Under the pieces are notes generated by a model, which was not told where the DNA came from, searched no databases, and worked only from the letters and a program-made list of their open reading frames with translations. Below are positions 26,025 through 34,696 of a stretch of DNA of 55,435 bases, piece after piece (position 1 is the first letter of the stretch; every line of letters begins with the position of its first letter). The position numbers and the translations under genes were made by a program. The stretch is from M55B112 sp040880545. Lineage in GTDB: Bacteria; Bacteroidota; Bacteroidia; Bacteroidales; GCA-2748055. The stretch spans positions 1 to 55,435 of the forward strand of contig JBBDIE010000002.1 of assembly GCA_040880545.1 (NCBI GenBank). Direction: 5' to 3'.

Positions 26025-26306
26025 TAATAACTCCAAAGCAGTCAGATGATTTTCAAACGCCTTTCTGCCTTTTTCCGTAATTTTATAAGTGGTATTGGGT
26101 TTCCGGGAGATAAATTGCTTTTTCACAACCAGGTATCCATTTGATTCCAGTGACTTCACATGACTGGCCAGGTTTCCATCCGTAACCTCCAGAAGTTCTT
26201 TCATAGTATTGAAATCCACATGGTCATTTACCGAAAGAACAGACATAACACCCAGTCTGACCCTCGATTCAAAATCTTTATTCAGTCCCCTGATTGGATT
26301 ATTCAT
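26016..26306 (-). CDS. Winged-helix transcriptional regulator (96 aa)
   Basis: This is a single winged helix-turn-helix domain. The N-terminal helix FESRVRLGVMSVLSVND leads to MKELLEVTDGNLASHVKSLESNGYL, where TDGNLASHVKSLE is the recognition helix, and the wing VVKKQFISRKPNTTYKITEKGRKAF. The pattern is the small MarR/PadR-like HTH group often found with creD in Bacteroidota. There is no ligand or sensor domain, so the signal is unknown. The gene starts 8 bases inside the upstream membrane-protein gene, so translation is probably coupled. Two identical-spacing palindromes in the operon are likely its binding sites, giving autorepression. Confidence 0.9.
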   Translation of the reverse strand: MNNPIRGLNKDFESRVRLGVMSVLSVNDHVDFNTMKELLEVTDGNLASHVKSLESNGYLVVKKQFISRKPNTTYKITEKGRKAFENHLTALELLLK

Positions 26307-26949
26307 CTCGGTTTACTTTCCTGTCATATTTATAGTAGAGGGTGACACCGTATATAATGTGGTAAAGCCCAAATCCCAGTGCCCAGAAATACAGGCCAAA
26401 TTCCTGCCAGAACGCTGCAGCCAGTCCTGTTATTATTTCCGCCATTCCTAACCATATAACTTCCCTGTTCGTATATTTACCCGCATTAAGCAGTGCTGTA
26501 CCATAGAATATCAGCGTCAATGGAGCAACAAGGTTTACATGGTTTTGCCAGATAAGGATCAGGCTCAGCAATCCGCCCGCGGCCAGAGGTACAGTAATAT
26601 GGAACAGCAGTCTTTTAATTACCGGGGACCATATTTTTTCACCCAGTGTTTTAGCCTTTTTCCAGGAAAAATATACGGCCGAAATTAACGCTAGCATCAA
26701 TACAATTACGGCATCACCCAGCAGGAAAACCCTGGGCGGGATATTTTTCTCACCCGACAGGATCCGCAATGATTCATCGTAATAAATATTTCCACCCTCC
26801 AGGTAAAGATATGCTGCGATTGCCCCCAGGATAGCAAATATCCCCGCAGAAATTCCGGACCAGCCGCTCAGTGAGAGGAACCTTGTTGAACGCTCCATGA
26901 GGTTCCTGATCTCAGAAAGGTCCTCTAAATGCTTATTTGATTTTTCCAT
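26299..26949 (-). CDS. Membrane protein, first gene of the creD operon (216 aa)
   Basis: The protein has about five or six hydrophobic segments (near residues 27-48, 75-95, 108-130, 133-150, 160-178 and 182-200) and a charged C-terminus. MEKSNKHLEDLSEIRNLMERSTRFLSLSGWSGISAGIFAILGA is typical of a Bacteroidota integral membrane family that precedes the small HTH gene and creD. No catalytic motif is seen. Its placement in an autoregulated operon suggests it either senses the envelope state for the regulator or works with CreD. A near-consensus promoter lies at 26970-26999, giving a leader of only about 15 bases. Confidence 0.8.
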   Translation of the reverse strand: MEKSNKHLEDLSEIRNLMERSTRFLSLSGWSGISAGIFAILGAIAAYLYLEGGNIYYDESLRILSGEKNIPPRVFLLGDAVIVLMLALISAVYFSWKKAKTLGEKIWSPVIKRLLFHITVPLAAGGLLSLILIWQNHVNLVAPLTLIFYGTALLNAGKYTNREVIWLGMAEIITGLAAAFWQEFGLYFWALGFGLYHIIYGVTLYYKYDRKVNRDE

Positions 26950-26956
26950 TTCAAAA

Positions 26957-26977
26957 GTACTTTGAAATGCAAAGTTA
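26957..26977. promoter_or_regulatory. Operator in front of the creD operon
   Basis: The 17-base core ACTTTG-AAATG-CAAAGT at 26959-26975 is a perfect inverted repeat with the same arms and spacing as the creD operator at 25982-26002. The arms extend imperfectly (GT and TA outside). An extra half-site-like TTCAAAAGTAC overlaps it on the left. The palindrome covers the TAACTTTG -7 box of the operon promoter. Confidence 0.75.
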
Positions 26978-26999
26978 AATATTATTTTGAATTATACAA
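26970..26999 (-). promoter_or_regulatory. Promoter of the membrane protein/regulator/creD operon
   Basis: The minus strand reads TTG (26997-26999), exactly 19 bases, TAACTTTG (26970-26977), a full match to the Bacteroidota consensus. The operator overlaps the -7 box by seven of eight bases. Confidence 0.75.
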
Positions 27000-27038
27000 G
27001 GGTAAAATTGAGATTCTCTCGCGAACGCAGTGAGCACC

Positions 27039-28034
27039 TCATTCATTCCCCGTAAAAGCATCATCAAACCCGATCCCACTCGGTTCAAAATCCATGGCCC
27101 GTACAAATTCACAGGCCTCCCTGGCGCCATGCTCACGATCCATTCCGCTATCTTCCCACTCTACGGATAGGGGCCCATGGTAATTGATACGGTTCAGCGC
27201 CCGGATGATCTCCTCAAAATTTACATCGCCACGTCCCGGGCTCACGAAATCCCAGTATCTGCGGCGATCGCCAAATTCAAGGTGTCCTCCAAATACTCCA
27301 GCATCGGTTGGTTTTTCTGAGAACTTCGCATCTTTCACATGCACATGAAAGATTTTCTCAGCGAAACGGTATATGAATTCAACATAATCGACCCCCTGGT
27401 AAACGAAATGGCTGGGATCATAATTGAATCCAAATGCAGGATGGTTATCCAGTGCCTGAAGTGTTCTTTCAGCGGATGCAATGTCGAATGCAATTTCGGT
27501 TGGATGGACCTCCAGCGCATATTTCATCCCCATTTTTTCATAAGCATCCAGGATAGGTTTCCACCGTCTGGCAAAATCTTCATAACCCTTATCAATCATC
27601 TCCCCGGATACGGGAGGAAAAGAATAAAGCAAATGCCAGATCGGACTACCTGTGAAGCCGTTGACTACTTTGAGACCTAGTTTTTTGGCCGTTTCTCCTG
27701 TTTTAATAACTTCTGCTGCGGCACGATTGCGTACCCCTTCAGGATCGCCATCGCCCCAAATATAGGATGGCAAAATTGATTTATGCCTTTCATCAATATT
27801 ATCAGAAACTGCCTGTCCCACAAGATGCGTGGAGATTGAATACAGACTTAGTCCGTGTTTTTTCAGCAGGGCAAGTTTCGATTTGCAATAGGCATCATCG
27901 GCTTTTGATACTTCAATATGGTCCCCCCAGCATGCCAGTTCAACACCGTCGTAACCAAAGGCTTTTGCTTTATGGCAAACAGATTCAAGAGACAGGTCTG
28001 CCCATTGTCCCGTAAATAATGTTACTGGTCTCAT
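27039..28034 (-). CDS. Sugar phosphate isomerase/epimerase-like TIM barrel (331 aa)
   Basis: The protein matches the xylose isomerase-like (AP endonuclease family 2) TIM barrel. Visible elements include GYDGVELACWGDHIEVS, the metal ligand region EVHPTEIAFD, NYDPSHFVYQGVDYVEFI with Asp and His ligands, HVHVKDAKF and the late VEWEDSGMDREHGA with the last Glu. Such proteins isomerise or epimerise keto sugars or inositols. A Gfo/Idh/MocA dehydrogenase lies three genes upstream on the same strand, a common pairing in sugar or polyol breakdown. It begins 48 bases after the MaoC gene. The substrate cannot be told from sequence. Confidence 0.87.
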   Translation of the reverse strand: MRPVTLFTGQWADLSLESVCHKAKAFGYDGVELACWGDHIEVSKADDAYCKSKLALLKKHGLSLYSISTHLVGQAVSDNIDERHKSILPSYIWGDGDPEGVRNRAAAEVIKTGETAKKLGLKVVNGFTGSPIWHLLYSFPPVSGEMIDKGYEDFARRWKPILDAYEKMGMKYALEVHPTEIAFDIASAERTLQALDNHPAFGFNYDPSHFVYQGVDYVEFIYRFAEKIFHVHVKDAKFSEKPTDAGVFGGHLEFGDRRRYWDFVSPGRGDVNFEEIIRALNRINYHGPLSVEWEDSGMDREHGAREACEFVRAMDFEPSGIGFDDAFTGNE

Positions 28035-28082
28035 AAGTGTGAATTTTGTGGTTAATAATATCTTTCAAGTACGATAATTTTA

Positions 28083-28547
28083 TCATTTGAAATGGTAAAT
28101 AAATATGACAGTTGCCTCAAATGCAGGCTTTTTGCTCTCTTTGATCTCCAAGGTCACATCAATTTCAGCCTTGGAAAGCCCACGAAGATCCTTAATGGAT
28201 TTCAGTGCTGCTTTTACCCTTACCTCGCTGTTCACCAATACGGGCTGGATAAACTTCAGTTTATCAATACCGTAGTTTACCAACATTTTGATGTTGTTTA
28301 CCTCCACAATTTGTACCCAATGATAAGCAAGAATGGAAACACTTAAATATCCGTGTGCAATGGTAGTTCCAAAAGGACTCTCTTTTTTAGCACGTTCCGG
28401 ATCGGTATGTATCCATTGATGGTCCAGTGTTGCATCCGCAAACTGGTTAATCTGCTCCTGTGTAATTTTTTGCCATTCCGAGTATCCAAGAATCTCTCCG
28501 ATATACTTTTCAAACTCTGCGTGGCTGTTGATAATTAGCTTTCCCAT
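28083..28547 (-). CDS. MaoC family dehydratase (154 aa)
   Basis: This small single hot-dog protein carries the R-hydratase signature: QFADATLDHQWIHTDPERAKKESPFGTTIAHGYLSVSIL, with the catalytic Asp and His (D..xxxxH) at about residues 38-45 and 66. It would hydrate trans-2-enoyl-CoA to (R)-3-hydroxyacyl-CoA or dehydrate a related CoA ester. At 154 aa it is the typical stand-alone MaoC/NodN length. It follows the aspartic protease gene by 20 bases and precedes the TIM-barrel gene by 48. What acyl-CoA it serves is not shown by its neighbours. Confidence 0.9.
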   Translation of the reverse strand: MGKLIINSHAEFEKYIGEILGYSEWQKITQEQINQFADATLDHQWIHTDPERAKKESPFGTTIAHGYLSVSILAYHWVQIVEVNNIKMLVNYGIDKLKFIQPVLVNSEVRVKAALKSIKDLRGLSKAEIDVTLEIKESKKPAFEATVIFIYHFK

Positions 28548-28567
28548 ATCTTATTAATATTAGCTGT

Positions 28568-29869
28568 TTAATGATTACTTAAAAATACCGAGGCACATTT
28601 TGTACTGATGACCATCCTGCCAAACTGCAGGACAAAATCCTGACCCAGGTTCCCGTAAACTTTTTCCGGATCCTTATAAATAAATTCCGTATGTGTTTCA
28701 ATGTCATGCACTACTGCTGAACTCCCCGCCACCTCCATCTGCAGTGAATCAATAATATAACAGGTAAATTCCCTGACCCCTCCGAGACTTCCTATGTTGA
28801 AGGAGAACTGTTCGTATGTTGAATCAATTTCTTCTGAAAATTTATCATAATAGGGCTTGTACAGCGAGCTGAATGCCGAACCTGTATCAAAATAATAGGG
28901 GAGCGTGTCACCGTTAACGATCACGGCCAGCACCGGATCCAGGTCATTGATGGCAAGATTTTCAAATTTATATTCTTCTGGTACCCGTGGAACAAAAATT
29001 GAATCCTCGAATATTATGTGGACCTCCTCCATGGATTTTATAATGGGAAATGCAATGGCTCCATTCACACTGTAATCGTATTCGGGGAGGGTCACATCCT
29101 TGTCGTCGAATACCCAGAATACAGCATTTTTAACCTCAAGGTTACCGATGGAGAATTTTGGCATCAGCGCAATGTCACACACTACAACTGCCCCTGTGGC
29201 TCCTTCCACTTCAAAATTTACATCAAATATACTTAGACCGGCATTTTCGGCAATGCTCCGTTTAATAAATGAGAAACTGGAACCTGTATCAAAAAGAAAA
29301 TCAATACTGTCAGTATCTATGGTCATCGAAATATTCAACAGCCCCATCTTATCCCGCCTCATCTCGATCCAGCTATCACCATTTTTAATAATCTCCTGCC
29401 TGGGAGAGGAGCGTAATGCTGAAAGAATTTTTTCGTCGTTGAACAGATTTACATAGGCAGCAGAATCCATAATATGTTTGTAATCAGCAATAAGCAGGGA
29501 ACATGAGGCCAGTGCATTCTTGTATTCATACAGGTTATAGTGATTCATGAATTTAGCCTTATGAAGGTGCATCAGCTTCGTCTCGTTCAGTTTCCGTACA
29601 TATCTTCGAAGCAACCTGTCGATATCTGCGTTGGAAGTTTTGTGATCATAAAAAGCATTGTTAATCAATGCAGAAAAATATAACTTCTCAACCCTGGAAA
29701 GTTCCTCCTGATGTTTTTCAAAAAGCTGTTTAAGTTTGAAATAATTTTCCTGGACATATACATCTTCAAGCAACGCTGATATTTTCTTATCGATCTGCCT
29801 TTGGTTGTTTCTGTTGCATCCAAATTGACAATTTATCAGCATCACGGCAAAAATTAATCCGGTTATCAA
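28568..29869 (-). CDS. Retropepsin-like aspartic protease, lipoprotein-like (433 aa)
   Basis: Two aspartic protease half-domains are present: FLFDTGSSFSF with D194 and YYFDTGSAFSS with D328, each in the DTG-S/A context. Unlike retroviral enzymes, both halves are in one chain, as in Bacteroidota clan AA proteases (Asp_protease_2 group). An N-terminal membrane signal leads to a cysteine at residue 18 (FGC), so it may be a lipoprotein facing the periplasm. Residues 25-150 are helical, TPR-like, and may be a substrate-holding arm. The start is TTG 29867-29869; upstream codons in frame run to a stop without an ATG. It is cotranscribed with the MaoC gene, 20 bases away. Substrate unknown. Confidence 0.82.
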   Translation of the reverse strand: MITGLIFAVMLINCQFGCNRNNQRQIDKKISALLEDVYVQENYFKLKQLFEKHQEELSRVEKLYFSALINNAFYDHKTSNADIDRLLRRYVRKLNETKLMHLHKAKFMNHYNLYEYKNALASCSLLIADYKHIMDSAAYVNLFNDEKILSALRSSPRQEIIKNGDSWIEMRRDKMGLLNISMTIDTDSIDFLFDTGSSFSFIKRSIAENAGLSIFDVNFEVEGATGAVVVCDIALMPKFSIGNLEVKNAVFWVFDDKDVTLPEYDYSVNGAIAFPIIKSMEEVHIIFEDSIFVPRVPEEYKFENLAINDLDPVLAVIVNGDTLPYYFDTGSAFSSLYKPYYDKFSEEIDSTYEQFSFNIGSLGGVREFTCYIIDSLQMEVAGSSAVVHDIETHTEFIYKDPEKVYGNLGQDFVLQFGRMVISTKCASVFLSNH

Positions 29870-29976
29870 TATGGCGACTCTGTATCTAATGAGATTAATT
29901 TAATATGTTTCAAGTAAGCAAATTATTTTGGTCTGCTTGCAACCATTGAGACTGACATCTAAACAAATTGGATCCG

Positions 29977-31134
29977 CTACATCTCAATCCATTTGCTGCT
30001 TGACTTACCCGACTCGATCACTTTGTCAATAAACTGCATCCCCCGCAAACCATCATATACATCGGGAAAATCAAGTGCCACTTCCGGTGGCTCAATTCCC
30101 TCAATTCTACACTGTATGCAAGTTGCCACGTTCCTGTAAATATTTGCAAATGCCTCGATTAATCCTTCCGGGTGACCCGCGGGCATTCGTGTATTATATT
30201 GTGCCACGTTGCTAAGATAGCCATTTCCCGGTTTCATTGTCTCCATGGGGCGGTCCGTCCACTTTACTTCCATCCTGTTTGGTTCGGCCTGAACCCACTC
30301 AATTCCTCCTTTCTCTCCATACACCCTGATCCGAAGTCCGTTTTCTTCACCTGCGGAAATCTGACTGGCATATATAATACCCCTGGCACCGTTCTCGTAC
30401 CGTACCAACACGTTCCCGTCATCATCCAGGGGGCGGCCCTCCACCAATGTGGATATATCAGCACACAAATGACTAACCTTCAGCCCGGTTATATATTCTG
30501 CAAGATTCAGGGCATGTGTGCCAATATCACCCATGCAACCCGATTTTCCTGAACGGCCCGGATCCGTTCTCCAACTGGCCTGGGTTTGATTTTCCCTTTC
30601 AATCGGATCGGTCAGCCATCCCTGTGGATATTCTGATACCACTTTGCGAATGTTACCCAATGCCCCGTTTCGGATCATCTCCCTGGCCTCCTTTACCAAC
30701 GGATACCCTGTGTAGGCATGGGTTACCGCAAATATCAATCCGGTTTTTTCAACCAGTTCCACCAGCTCTTCCGCTTCGGCAGTTGTGAACGTAAGAGGTT
30801 TATCGCTAACCACATGGAAGCCATGTTCCAGAGCCATTTTTGCCGGCCCGAAATGCACGTGATTCGGAGTGGCAATACAGAGAAAATCCATTCTTTCTCC
30901 GTCGGGCAGACTGGACTCTTTTTGAATTAACTCTTCGTATGAACCATAAATCCGGTTTTCAGGCAGGAAATATTCACTACCGGTAACTTTTGATTTTTCA
31001 GGATCTGAACTGAAAGCTCCGCATACCAGGTCGATCTGACCATCGAGCACGGCGCCGTTAAAATGTATTTTTCCAATGAATGATCCGGGCCCTCCGCCCA
31101 CCATTCCCATATTAATCCTTCGTTTTGCCATCAT
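29977..31134 (-). CDS. Gfo/Idh/MocA family NAD(P)-dependent oxidoreductase (385 aa)
   Basis: The N-terminal Rossmann fold shows NMGMVGGGPGSFIGKIHFNGA (GxGxxG-like, residues 8-28). The conserved SDKPLTFTTAEAEELV holds the catalytic-type lysine in the family EKP motif (here DKP), and a C-terminal alpha/beta domain contains GCMGDIGTHALNLAEYITG, in which the family GxxxDxGxH-type motif (D and H) can be read. The enzyme probably oxidises a sugar, inositol or related hydroxyl. It leads a minus-strand cluster that ends with a sugar isomerase-like protein. A second ATG three bases in is equally possible as start. Substrate unknown. Confidence 0.9.
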   Translation of the reverse strand: MMAKRRINMGMVGGGPGSFIGKIHFNGAVLDGQIDLVCGAFSSDPEKSKVTGSEYFLPENRIYGSYEELIQKESSLPDGERMDFLCIATPNHVHFGPAKMALEHGFHVVSDKPLTFTTAEAEELVELVEKTGLIFAVTHAYTGYPLVKEAREMIRNGALGNIRKVVSEYPQGWLTDPIERENQTQASWRTDPGRSGKSGCMGDIGTHALNLAEYITGLKVSHLCADISTLVEGRPLDDDGNVLVRYENGARGIIYASQISAGEENGLRIRVYGEKGGIEWVQAEPNRMEVKWTDRPMETMKPGNGYLSNVAQYNTRMPAGHPEGLIEAFANIYRNVATCIQCRIEGIEPPEVALDFPDVYDGLRGMQFIDKVIESGKSSSKWIEM

Positions 31135-31459
31135 ATTAATATTTTTTTGAAAATAGTCGATTTACCTGATATGTCTCAAAAATTATTAAAAAAGAACGTT
31201 GCTCCAAAATTTTTCCTGAAGTTAAAAAATCTCTGCAATAAGCCAATAAATCTTTGCGTTGCGACTAACCTGTTTTTAATTCTCCTGGACATGCACATCC
31301 TGAAAGTGTAATAGAAGATGTCCTCTTTTTTTCAGAAATTATATATTGGAAGATAAGCCACAATAACTGGGATTATTTTTTACAATTTCTTCCATCTCTG
31401 TCTCCATGTTTCCAAATATATCGCTATTTTTAACGATTATAAATAAAGAAATTGATACG
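31135..31459. other. 325-base divergent intergenic region
   Basis: This AT-rich spacer separates the oxidoreductase and the small membrane protein. It contains no convincing TAnnTTTG box for either gene; TATTTTTA at 31425-31432 is one base off on the plus strand. An in-frame ATG at 31406 adds 18 residues to the membrane protein but looks less likely than 31460. No RNA gene or repeat was seen. Confidence 0.4.
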
Positions 31460-31879
31460 ATGAGAGAAACAATGCTGATATTACATTTACTTGGACTGGC
31501 AATGGGATTAGGAGCAAGCTTTGCCCTTGTATTCCTAGGGAGAGCTGGTTCAAAAATGGATGCTGCCGGTAAACTGAAATTTAGTAAGGATATTCACACC
31601 CTGACCATCCTGGGGAATATCGGTATCGGGCTACTGATTATCACAGGGGGGTATTTAATGACTCCTTTCTGGAGTATCCTGGGATCGACTCCCCTGTTGA
31701 TCGCAAAGCTACTTCTGGTTCTAGGGTTCGCTGCGTTCATGGGTGTCATCGGGGCAACTGCGAAAAGAGCCAAAAACAACAAGGAAGAGTTGAATCTGAA
31801 AAAGATAGATCTGTTCAGCAAACTGGCATTGTTGACCGGATTGATCATCGTTATCTTTGCGGTGAATGTATTTCATTAG
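31460..31879 (+). CDS. Small four-helix membrane protein (139 aa)
   Basis: From ATG 31460 the protein reads MRETMLILHLLGLAMGLGASFALVFLGR, then three further hydrophobic segments (about residues 48-68, 76-97 and 116-138). Two basic cytoplasmic loops (AGSKMDAAGKLKFSKD and AKRAKNNKEELNLKK) separate them. The HxxxLxxxxGxxA pattern of helix 1 recalls small DUF2269- or CopD-like membrane proteins that bind heme or act in transport, but only weakly. It is not part of a visible operon. The first ATG at 31406 would add a hydrophobic stretch unlike the rest. Function unknown. Confidence 0.7.
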   Translation: MRETMLILHLLGLAMGLGASFALVFLGRAGSKMDAAGKLKFSKDIHTLTILGNIGIGLLIITGGYLMTPFWSILGSTPLLIAKLLLVLGFAAFMGVIGATAKRAKNNKEELNLKKIDLFSKLALLTGLIIVIFAVNVFH

Positions 31880-31891
31880 TGACAATGTAGG

Positions 31892-32105
31892 GCAAACAGC
31901 TGTATTCGGGCTATATAAATCTTGGAGGGGCAGCCGTAAATCCGTTTTCATGTACCGCCAAGGCAACCTATGAAGTTACAGTTAGGCTTTGTATACCTGG
32001 AATCCACACGGATCTGGCATTTATGCTGAGTTTATTCAAAATAGTGGGACATCTGAAGTATTCCTATTTGGTGCAGGATGGGCGCGGGCATAACCTGAAC
32101 AGCTA
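31892..32105 (+). other. Open stretch of 68 codons without a start codon (possible gene remnant)
   Basis: Between an in-frame TAG and a TAA ending at 32105, the plus strand is open and reads like protein (for example SGYINLGGAAVNPFSC, then KATYEVTVRLCIPG and a short hydrophobic part). It has no ATG, GTG or TTG near its beginning and no ribosome site. It could be the last trace of a lost gene or chance. The rest of the 287-base spacer holds only the mutS2 promoter. Confidence 0.3.
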
Positions 32106-32117
32106 ACTTCCACCATA

Positions 32118-32147
32118 TTGATTCCTGCATTCATTTTACTATTTTTG
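32118..32147 (+). promoter_or_regulatory. Promoter of mutS2
   Basis: TTG at 32118-32120, 19 bases, then TATTTTTG at 32140-32147: a full consensus match. Transcription should start near 32153, after the in-frame TTG at 32149, which therefore cannot be the start codon. TTG 32167 then starts translation with a short leader. Confidence 0.75.
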
Positions 32148-32166
32148 GTTGAAAATTGTACCAACC

Positions 32167-34656
32167 TTGATTTATCCATCAAATTTTGAAGAGAAAATAG
32201 GATTCACAAGAATCCGTGAACTGGTAAAAGATTACTGTCTGTTCGATCCGGGAGCGGAACGTATAGCCTGCCTTGGAATGATGGATGATGCCGAGTTGAT
32301 TGGGGAACAGCTTGATTTGGTAGATGAATTCAGGAAGATTCAGCTTAGTGAAGATGATTTTCCGATCCACCAGTTTCATGACAGCCGAAAAGCACTTAAA
32401 AAAGCAGCCATTGAGGGGACTTTTCTTGAGGTTGATGAAATCTTTGGACTGGCAAAAAGTCTGGAATCAGTTCGGCTGATCGTAAATTTTTTTGAAGATA
32501 AGGAGGAGAATATCTATCCCCGCCTTCGCAAATTGTGTAAAACTGTCAAGCTATATCCTTTTGTATCCGACAGGATTAGTAAGATCTTAAATAATCACGG
32601 TCAGATTCGCGATAATGCTTCACAGGAATTGGTCCAAATCAGGAAGAGTATTTCTGTTAAACATGGCGAGATAACGCGCCAGATGGATAAACTGATCAGA
32701 AAAGCCCGTTCACAGGGGTGGATGGAAGAGGAGTCAGGAGCAACTATCCGGAACGGACGTCCTGTGATCCCTATTGCTGCATCCCATAAACGCAGTTTGG
32801 GTGGTTTGATCCATGATGAATCCTCAACAGGAAAGACTGTCTTTATTGAACCGTCAGAAGTGGTTGAACTTACCAATGAAATCAGGGAGTTGGAATATGC
32901 CGAAAAACGTGAGATCATCCGGATATTAACTGCCTTTACCAATGATATCAGGCCCTATATAACCGATCTGGAGGAATTACACAATTTTCTGGCAGAAATT
33001 GATGCTATAAGGGCCAGGGCGCTCTTTGCCATCCGTATTCATGCGATCAGACCGACTCTTTTAACCGGACCGGGATTCGAATGGATCAATGCTGTGCATC
33101 CGTTGCTCTTTCTAACCCTGGAACAATCGGGCAGGAAAGTGGTACCACTATCCATGGAATTACATGAAAAGGAGCGGCTGCTATTAATATCAGGTCCAAA
33201 TGCCGGAGGGAAGTCAGTTTGCCTGCAGACGGTCGGTTTGCTGCAGTATATGCTACAGTGCGGCATGCTGGTGCCTGCGGATCAGGGCTCGAAGTTTGGG
33301 GTCTTTTCCGGTATTTTTATCGATATCGGTGATGAACAGTCAATCGATAACGACCTCAGCACCTACAGCTCACACCTCTTGAATATGAAGTATTTTTTGA
33401 AAAATGCTGCTGAAGATACGGTTGTACTGATAGATGAATTTGGAACCGGTACAGAACCGATGCTGGGAGGGGCCATTGCCGAATCGATCCTTGAGGACCT
33501 GAATGCATCGGGTACTTTCGGTGTGGTTACCACCCATTATACTAATCTTAAACATTACGCGGCGTCGGCCGATGGAATTGTCAACGGAGCCATGTTGTTT
33601 GATAACCACCAGATGCAGCCGTTGTACGAATTGCAAACAGGAAAGCCCGGAAGTTCATTTGCCTTTGAAATTGCAAGGAAAATAGGTTTGCCTGAAGAGG
33701 TACTGCAAAAGGCATCAGAAAAAGTGGGGAAGGACCATATCGATTTTGATAAACATTTGAAAGATATTCTCAGAGATAAGAAATACTGGGAGCGTAAAAG
33801 GCAGAAAATTCGACAGTCTGAAAAAAGACTGGAAGAATTGATGTCGAAATATGAGGAAGAACTGGGGATGAGTGAAAAGAAACGAAAAGCACTGATCTCA
33901 GAAGCAAAGGCTCAGGCTGAGGAGATGTTGTCTAAGACCAATCGCAGGATTGAGAATACCATTCGGGAGATCAAGGAGGCCAATGCTGAGAAGGAAAGAA
34001 CAAGAGAGGCCCGAAGTAAACTGGAAAAATATCGTGAAGAGTTGGGGAGGGAAGAGGCACTGCGTGATAATACGCTACAGGAAGAAATCAACGCACTTAA
34101 GAAGAGAGAGGATGAACTTGGACGTAAAAGGTCCGATCTTCGGAAAAAATCAAAAAAATTTTTAGCCGGAAGTTCGGAAAAATCAGGAGAGAAATCATTT
34201 ATGGTGGGTGATATTGTGCAGTTAACTGGCCAGGATACAAAAGGAGAGGTGATGGAGATCAGAGGCAAGAATGCAGTTGTAATTTTCGGCAATCTGAAAT
34301 CCACGATAAGACTGGAAAAACTGACCTATCATGGTCAGAAGGAGAAAAAAGTTTCAAGCAGATCGGGAGTCGACCTGGGTGACTGGAACGTGAGTAACAG
34401 ACGCGTTAACTTCAGACCAGAAATTGATATCAGGGGCAACAGAGCAGATGAAGCACTCAGGAAAGTAACAGAACTGATCGATGAGGCGGTCATGGTCGGA
34501 GCTGCTGAAGTACGAATACTTCACGGTAAGGGAGACGGAATACTTCGCCAACTGATACGTGATTTACTTCATTCAACTGATATTGTCGAATCGTTCGGTG
34601 ATGAGCATATTGAGCGGGGTGGAGCCGGAATTACTGTTGTAAGGTTCGGCTTCTAA
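32167..34656 (+). CDS. mutS2: Endonuclease MutS2
   Basis: MutS2 is a MutS homologue without mismatch-binding domains; it suppresses homologous recombination and, in Bacillus, splits collided ribosomes. The N-terminal MIYPSNFEEKIGFTRIR fits Bacteroidota family members, supporting TTG 32167 as start (829 aa). The core and lever domains follow, then the ATPase with Walker A GPNAGGKS from residue 343, Walker B VVLIDEFGTGTEP and GGAIAESILE. A long coiled coil (about 530-640) is very rich in Lys, Glu and Arg, followed by a KOW-like segment and the C-terminal Smr nuclease domain (DIRGNRADEAL and LHGKGDGILR near residue 786). All domains look intact. Confidence 0.95.
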   Translation: MIYPSNFEEKIGFTRIRELVKDYCLFDPGAERIACLGMMDDAELIGEQLDLVDEFRKIQLSEDDFPIHQFHDSRKALKKAAIEGTFLEVDEIFGLAKSLESVRLIVNFFEDKEENIYPRLRKLCKTVKLYPFVSDRISKILNNHGQIRDNASQELVQIRKSISVKHGEITRQMDKLIRKARSQGWMEEESGATIRNGRPVIPIAASHKRSLGGLIHDESSTGKTVFIEPSEVVELTNEIRELEYAEKREIIRILTAFTNDIRPYITDLEELHNFLAEIDAIRARALFAIRIHAIRPTLLTGPGFEWINAVHPLLFLTLEQSGRKVVPLSMELHEKERLLLISGPNAGGKSVCLQTVGLLQYMLQCGMLVPADQGSKFGVFSGIFIDIGDEQSIDNDLSTYSSHLLNMKYFLKNAAEDTVVLIDEFGTGTEPMLGGAIAESILEDLNASGTFGVVTTHYTNLKHYAASADGIVNGAMLFDNHQMQPLYELQTGKPGSSFAFEIARKIGLPEEVLQKASEKVGKDHIDFDKHLKDILRDKKYWERKRQKIRQSEKRLEELMSKYEEELGMSEKKRKALISEAKAQAEEMLSKTNRRIENTIREIKEANAEKERTREARSKLEKYREELGREEALRDNTLQEEINALKKREDELGRKRSDLRKKSKKFLAGSSEKSGEKSFMVGDIVQLTGQDTKGEVMEIRGKNAVVIFGNLKSTIRLEKLTYHGQKEKKVSSRSGVDLGDWNVSNRRVNFRPEIDIRGNRADEALRKVTELIDEAVMVGAAEVRILHGKGDGILRQLIRDLLHSTDIVESFGDEHIERGGAGITVVRFGF

Positions 34657-34667
34657 CGCTATATTTG
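34637..34667 (+). promoter_or_regulatory. Promoter of the acyltransferase/deacetylase/sulfotransferase operon
   Basis: TTG at 34637-34639 lies 20 bases before TATATTTG at 34660-34667, inside and just after the 3' end of mutS2. The spacing is one base longer than the consensus. Transcription would begin near 34673, leaving about 24 bases of leader before ATG 34697. Confidence 0.6.
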
Positions 34668-34696
34668 AAATTCTATTCAAAGGCCAAATCAGAAGA

